From a bacterium (Candidatus Gribaldobacteria) CG10_big_fil_rev_8_21_14_0_10_41_12 (lineage in GTDB: Bacteria > Patescibacteriota > Minisyncoccia > Minisyncoccales > CG1-02-41-26), in assembly GCA_002773545.1 (NCBI GenBank), contig PFAV01000032.1, positions 1 through 7,700 on the forward strand: 7,700 nucleotides of DNA. Reading direction: 5' to 3'. The position numbers and the translations under genes are program-made. Below the pieces are notes generated by a model, which worked only from the letters and a program-made list of their open reading frames with translations, did not search any database and was not told the DNA's origin. This document shows, piece after piece, positions 5,790-7,700 of the stretch (the first letter of the stretch is position 1; every line of letters begins with the position of its first letter).

Positions 5790-7100
5790 TTATTCGCCGC
5801 GAAATAAAATTTGCAGGGTTTTTAATAAAATACCTAAATCTAAAAGAAAGGAGCGGTTTTTTAAGTAATAGAGGTCATATTGGAATTTTTCTTGGCTGTC
5901 CATGGTTGATCTAGCATACCTGAACTTTATTTGCGCCCAGCCCGTAAAGCCGGGCTTGATAATATGGCGTAATTGATAGTGGGGGATTTCTCTTTCTAAT
6001 TTTTTAACAAACTCGGGCCGTTCGGGCCGGGGTCCAATTAGCGAAATATCGCCTCGCAAAACATTGAGCATTTGCGGCAGTTCGTCTAAATGGATTTTTC
6101 GCAAAATTCGCCCCGCTTTGGTGGCTCTATTGTCGTTTTTAGCGGCCCAGGCCGGGCCGTTTTTTTCCGCGTCCAGTTTCATAGTGCGAAATTTGTAAAG
6201 CCAAAAAACCTTGCCTTCTTTGCCGTATCTTTGTTGTTTATAAAAAATTTTTTGCTTATCTTCTTTTTTTATTAGTAAGGCAATTACTAACCAAGCGGGT
6301 GAACTGATTAAAACAATTAGCGAGGCTAAAATAAGTTCGGTTAGTCGTTTAATTTTATCGTAGGCGTTTTTTTCGCCCTCGGCCAAATTGCTCAAAAACC
6401 ATTCTTGGTCAATAAAATCAACTGGTATTTTATTAAAAATGGTTTCATAGGCGGTAGCCAAATTAAGAAAGTTTATTTTTAGGCCCAAGCAACTATAAAG
6501 CTCTTTGATGATAATTTTTTGCTGGCTGATATTTTGCGCGATAATCAGAGTATTGATTTTATCTTTTTTGATTTGTTGGCCAAGCCTTTGCCCAACAGCG
6601 ATGAATTTAACAAAGCGATAGCCCAATTGCGGATTATTTTTAATTTCATTGATTAGTTTGTCGGTCCAGTGGTTTTTGCCCAAGATGCCTACTTGTTTTA
6701 AGAAAAGCGCGGAAAAAAGCCAATAAAAAATTTGCCGCCAAATTAAAATTAAAACACCTAACAGAACAATATTAATAAGCAGGTTGGTTTTAGGAGTAAT
6801 GCCAAAAAGCGGCACAGTGTAAAAGAAAACAACTCCTACTGCCAAACAAACCGCTAAACAAGAGCCCAACCGAGCTGCTAACTCGGCTTTGGGATTGGCC
6901 AAATTAAGGTCATAGAGGCCAAAAATATAAAAAAGTATGAACCAAACAAGATAAAGAATGGAAAATGGCAAAAGATGCTGGAAAAAAATCGGCCAGGAAA
7001 AATTGGGCGAAAACCGTAAATAAACCGTAACCAACAAACTAACATAAGCGAAAACAACATCGCCCAAGAACAAACTAATTTTGCGAATCTTTTGTTTCAT
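5790..7100 (-). CDS. Polyprenyl-phosphate sugar-1-phosphate transferase (exopolysaccharide initiating enzyme, WbaP/WcaJ-type)
   Basis: This 436-residue protein has the full long-form layout of a polyisoprenyl-phosphate hexose-1-phosphate transferase. Four or five N-terminal membrane segments (about 10-130) are followed by a nucleotide-binding-like domain starting KQVGILGKN (135-143), a re-entrant hydrophobic segment (about 255-277), and the C-terminal catalytic domain. The catalytic domain shows WLYKFRTMKLDA (300-311), HLDELPQMLNVLRGDISLIGPRPE (337-360, with D339 and E340 as the conserved acidic pair) and KPGFTGWAQI (382-391). It moves a sugar phosphate from a nucleotide sugar to undecaprenyl phosphate on the inner membrane face, starting each repeat unit. 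It is the first gene of the minus-strand arm, followed by the small ORF and the flippase. The sugar cannot be read from the sequence. Confidence 0.95.
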   Translation of the reverse strand: MKQKIRKISLFLGDVVFAYVSLLVTVYLRFSPNFSWPIFFQHLLPFSILYLVWFILFYIFGLYDLNLANPKAELAARLGSCLAVCLAVGVVFFYTVPLFGITPKTNLLINIVLLGVLILIWRQIFYWLFSALFLKQVGILGKNHWTDKLINEIKNNPQLGYRFVKFIAVGQRLGQQIKKDKINTLIIAQNISQQKIIIKELYSCLGLKINFLNLATAYETIFNKIPVDFIDQEWFLSNLAEGEKNAYDKIKRLTELILASLIVLISSPAWLVIALLIKKEDKQKIFYKQQRYGKEGKVFWLYKFRTMKLDAEKNGPAWAAKNDNRATKAGRILRKIHLDELPQMLNVLRGDISLIGPRPERPEFVKKLEREIPHYQLRHIIKPGFTGWAQIKFRYARSTMDSQEKFQYDLYYLKNRSFLLDLGILLKTLQILFRGE

Positions 7101-7106
7101 TGTATT

Positions 7107-7135
7107 ATTATTGTTTAAATTTTGTTGAAAAACAA
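7107..7135 (-). promoter_or_regulatory. Possible promoter for the sugar-transferase/flippase arm
   Basis: On the minus strand, TTGTTT (7135-7130) and AATAAT (7112-7107) are separated by 17 bp, and the -10-like element ends 6 nt before the ATG at 7100. The AT-rich context offers alternative hexamers shifted by 2-3 bases, so exact placement is uncertain. A small palindrome, TTGTT-TTTC-AACAA (7122-7135), overlaps the -35 and could be an operator. No Shine-Dalgarno is visible, again suggesting a leaderless or near-leaderless transcript. Confidence 0.35.
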
Positions 7136-7172
7136 CCCCTCTTTGTTTTTTTGTTCAAGCTATGGAAAACAA

Positions 7173-7201
7173 TTGACAGAAAGGCGTTGTAGGATTATGA
7201 T
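7173..7201 (+). promoter_or_regulatory. Near-consensus sigma-70-type promoter of hicBA, leaderless
   Basis: TTGACA (7173-7178) matches the -35 consensus exactly. A 17-bp spacer leads to TATGAT (7196-7201), a one-mismatch -10. The hicB ATG begins at 7210, 8 nt after the -10, so transcription should begin at or within a base or two of the A of the start codon. This is the strongest promoter-like sequence in the window and leaves no room for a ribosome binding site. Confidence 0.78.
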
Positions 7202-7209
7202 AGGGCTGT

Positions 7210-7464
7210 ATGAAAAAAGTTAATTTTCCATTTCCGGTTTTTACCACCAAAGAAGACAGATGGTTTGTATCGGAGTGTCCTGTTTTAGGTATTGCCACGC
7301 AAGGCAGAACAGAGAAAGAGGTAAGAGAAAATATGATTGATTTGATAAAAGAATATTTGACGGACCCAGATACTTCAAAGGGGCAAATAAATGAAATCAC
7401 TTCTTCGTCTTTAAGTTATATTTCTGTGCCGGTGGCGAGCGATTTATTGTATGGGCAAGCTTAA
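7210..7464 (+). CDS. hicB: HicB-family antitoxin
   Basis: This 84-residue protein has the compact HicB fold: the opening strand FPVFTTKEDRWFVSECPVLGIATQGRTEKEVRENMIDLIKEYL (residues about 9-51) carries the family's G-x-x-T-x-G-x-T-x-x-E-A/V-x-x-N pattern, followed by a short polar tail. HicB binds and neutralises the HicA mRNA interferase, and the complex usually represses its own promoter. There is no obvious C-terminal helix-turn-helix or ribbon-helix-helix, so it is a short-form HicB in which DNA binding, if any, is not evident. The order antitoxin-then-toxin is the reverse of the E. coli hicAB operon but common elsewhere. The gene overlaps the toxin ORF by 14 nt, implying coupled translation. 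It is transcribed divergently from the polysaccharide arm across a 109-bp gap. Confidence 0.86.
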   Translation: MKKVNFPFPVFTTKEDRWFVSECPVLGIATQGRTEKEVRENMIDLIKEYLTDPDTSKGQINEITSSSLSYISVPVASDLLYGQA

Positions 7465-7700
7465 ATCGTTAAAACAAAAAGCAGTAGTTAAAATTTTAGA
7501 AAGTAATGGTTTCGCACGAACGAAGGCGGGCAAACATCTGACTTTTAAGAAAAAACTGACTGATGGCAGGGTTTTAACTACTTGGGTGCCGCACCATCAA
7601 ATGGTGTCGGTTTTTGTTATTGGTTATATTGAGATGGTTGCAAAACTATTCCTGCTGCAATTTTATCTTTTCGGCTGCGTCATCGTCAGACTTCGCAAAA
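7451..7700 (+). CDS. hicA: HicA-family mRNA interferase toxin, 3' end replaced by repeat and running off the window
   Basis: From ATG 7451 the frame reads VVKILESNGFARTKAGKHLTFKK (residues 12-34), the HicA core with the expected catalytic histidine at H29 in GKH, then GRVLTTWVPHHQMVSVFVIGYI (39-60). HicA proteins normally finish after one more short helix, about 60-80 residues in total. Here codon 61 is the first codon of the inverted repeat, and the frame stays open through the repeat to the window edge (83 codons so far, no stop). The last normal-looking residues are therefore GYI, and the rest (EMVAKLFLLQFYLFG...) is repeat-encoded and hydrophobic. In the left repeat copy the same frame would stop after 69 codons. 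The toxin may be inactivated, altered or still functional. The assignment of the core is firm; the C-terminus and completeness are not. Confidence 0.78.
   Translation, partial: MGKLKSLKQKAVVKILESNGFARTKAGKHLTFKKKLTDGRVLTTWVPHHQMVSVFVIGYIEMVAKLFLLQFYLFGCVIVRLRK
7623..7700 (-). repeat. Right copy of the window-flanking inverted repeat
   Basis: Bases 7631-7700 are the reverse complement of 24-93 with two adjacent differences (GC/AT at 7658-7659); a further six bases (GTTATA, 7623-7628) match after a 2-nt gap. The copy is truncated by the window edge, so its outer part is unseen. Its inner edge falls exactly on codon 61 of hicA. The divergence between the copies and their unrelated flanks argue against a simple fold-back artefact. 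Confidence 0.93.

Noticed and set aside
24..7700. Terminal inverted repeats as a fold-back or chimeric assembly artefact
   Set aside because: The copies differ at two bases, have a 2-nt indel at the inner edge and unrelated inner flanks, which a simple fold-back would not produce. An assembly break at a repeat remains possible and is stated in the findings.
1..7700. CRISPR array, tRNA or rRNA genes, alternative genetic code
   Set aside because: No spaced direct repeats and no tRNA- or rRNA-like segments were seen, and TGA is used as a normal stop at 2323-2325 and at the end of the flippase gene.

Overview
The window reads as a piece of an AT-rich bacterial genome, most likely a member of the Candidate Phyla Radiation (Patescibacteria) recovered by metagenomics. 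This is an inference. It rests on the compact, nearly gapless gene packing, weak or absent Shine-Dalgarno sequences, first genes that look leaderless, long A/T runs, and a period-7 CAAATNN micro-repeat inside a gene. TGA is used as an ordinary stop (ends of the first deacetylase and of the flippase), so there is no sign of a UGA-recoding lineage.

The core (146-7100) is a surface-polysaccharide locus with two arms that converge and overlap by 6 nt near 4375. The plus-strand arm encodes, in order, an alkaline-phosphatase-superfamily protein, two NodB-type polysaccharide deacetylases, and two class I SAM methyltransferases (the first MetW-like). These genes overlap or are separated by 3 nt, so they look like one translationally coupled operon. 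The minus-strand arm (7100 to 4372) encodes a polyprenyl-phosphate sugar-1-phosphate transferase, an easily missed 46-codon ORF, and a Wzx-like flippase. Together they suggest that a sugar is loaded onto a lipid carrier and flipped across the membrane, and that the glycan is trimmed or decorated by deacetylation, methylation and possibly phospho-group chemistry. No elongating glycosyltransferase and no polymerase is present, so the locus must depend on genes elsewhere.

To the right, divergent from the sugar transferase, is a hicB-hicA toxin-antitoxin pair with a near-consensus promoter (TTGACA, 17 bp, TATGAT) only 8 nt before the hicB start codon.

The most striking structure is a pair of inverted repeats at the two ends of the window: 24-93 matches the reverse complement of 7631-7700 at 68 of 70 positions. 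The right copy begins exactly at codon 61 of hicA and replaces the expected end of that toxin. The only internal difference between the copies changes a stop codon (left) into an open frame (right). The IRs may bound a mobile or recombining cassette, or they may be two copies of a dispersed repeat at which a metagenomic assembly broke. The sequence alone cannot decide between these.
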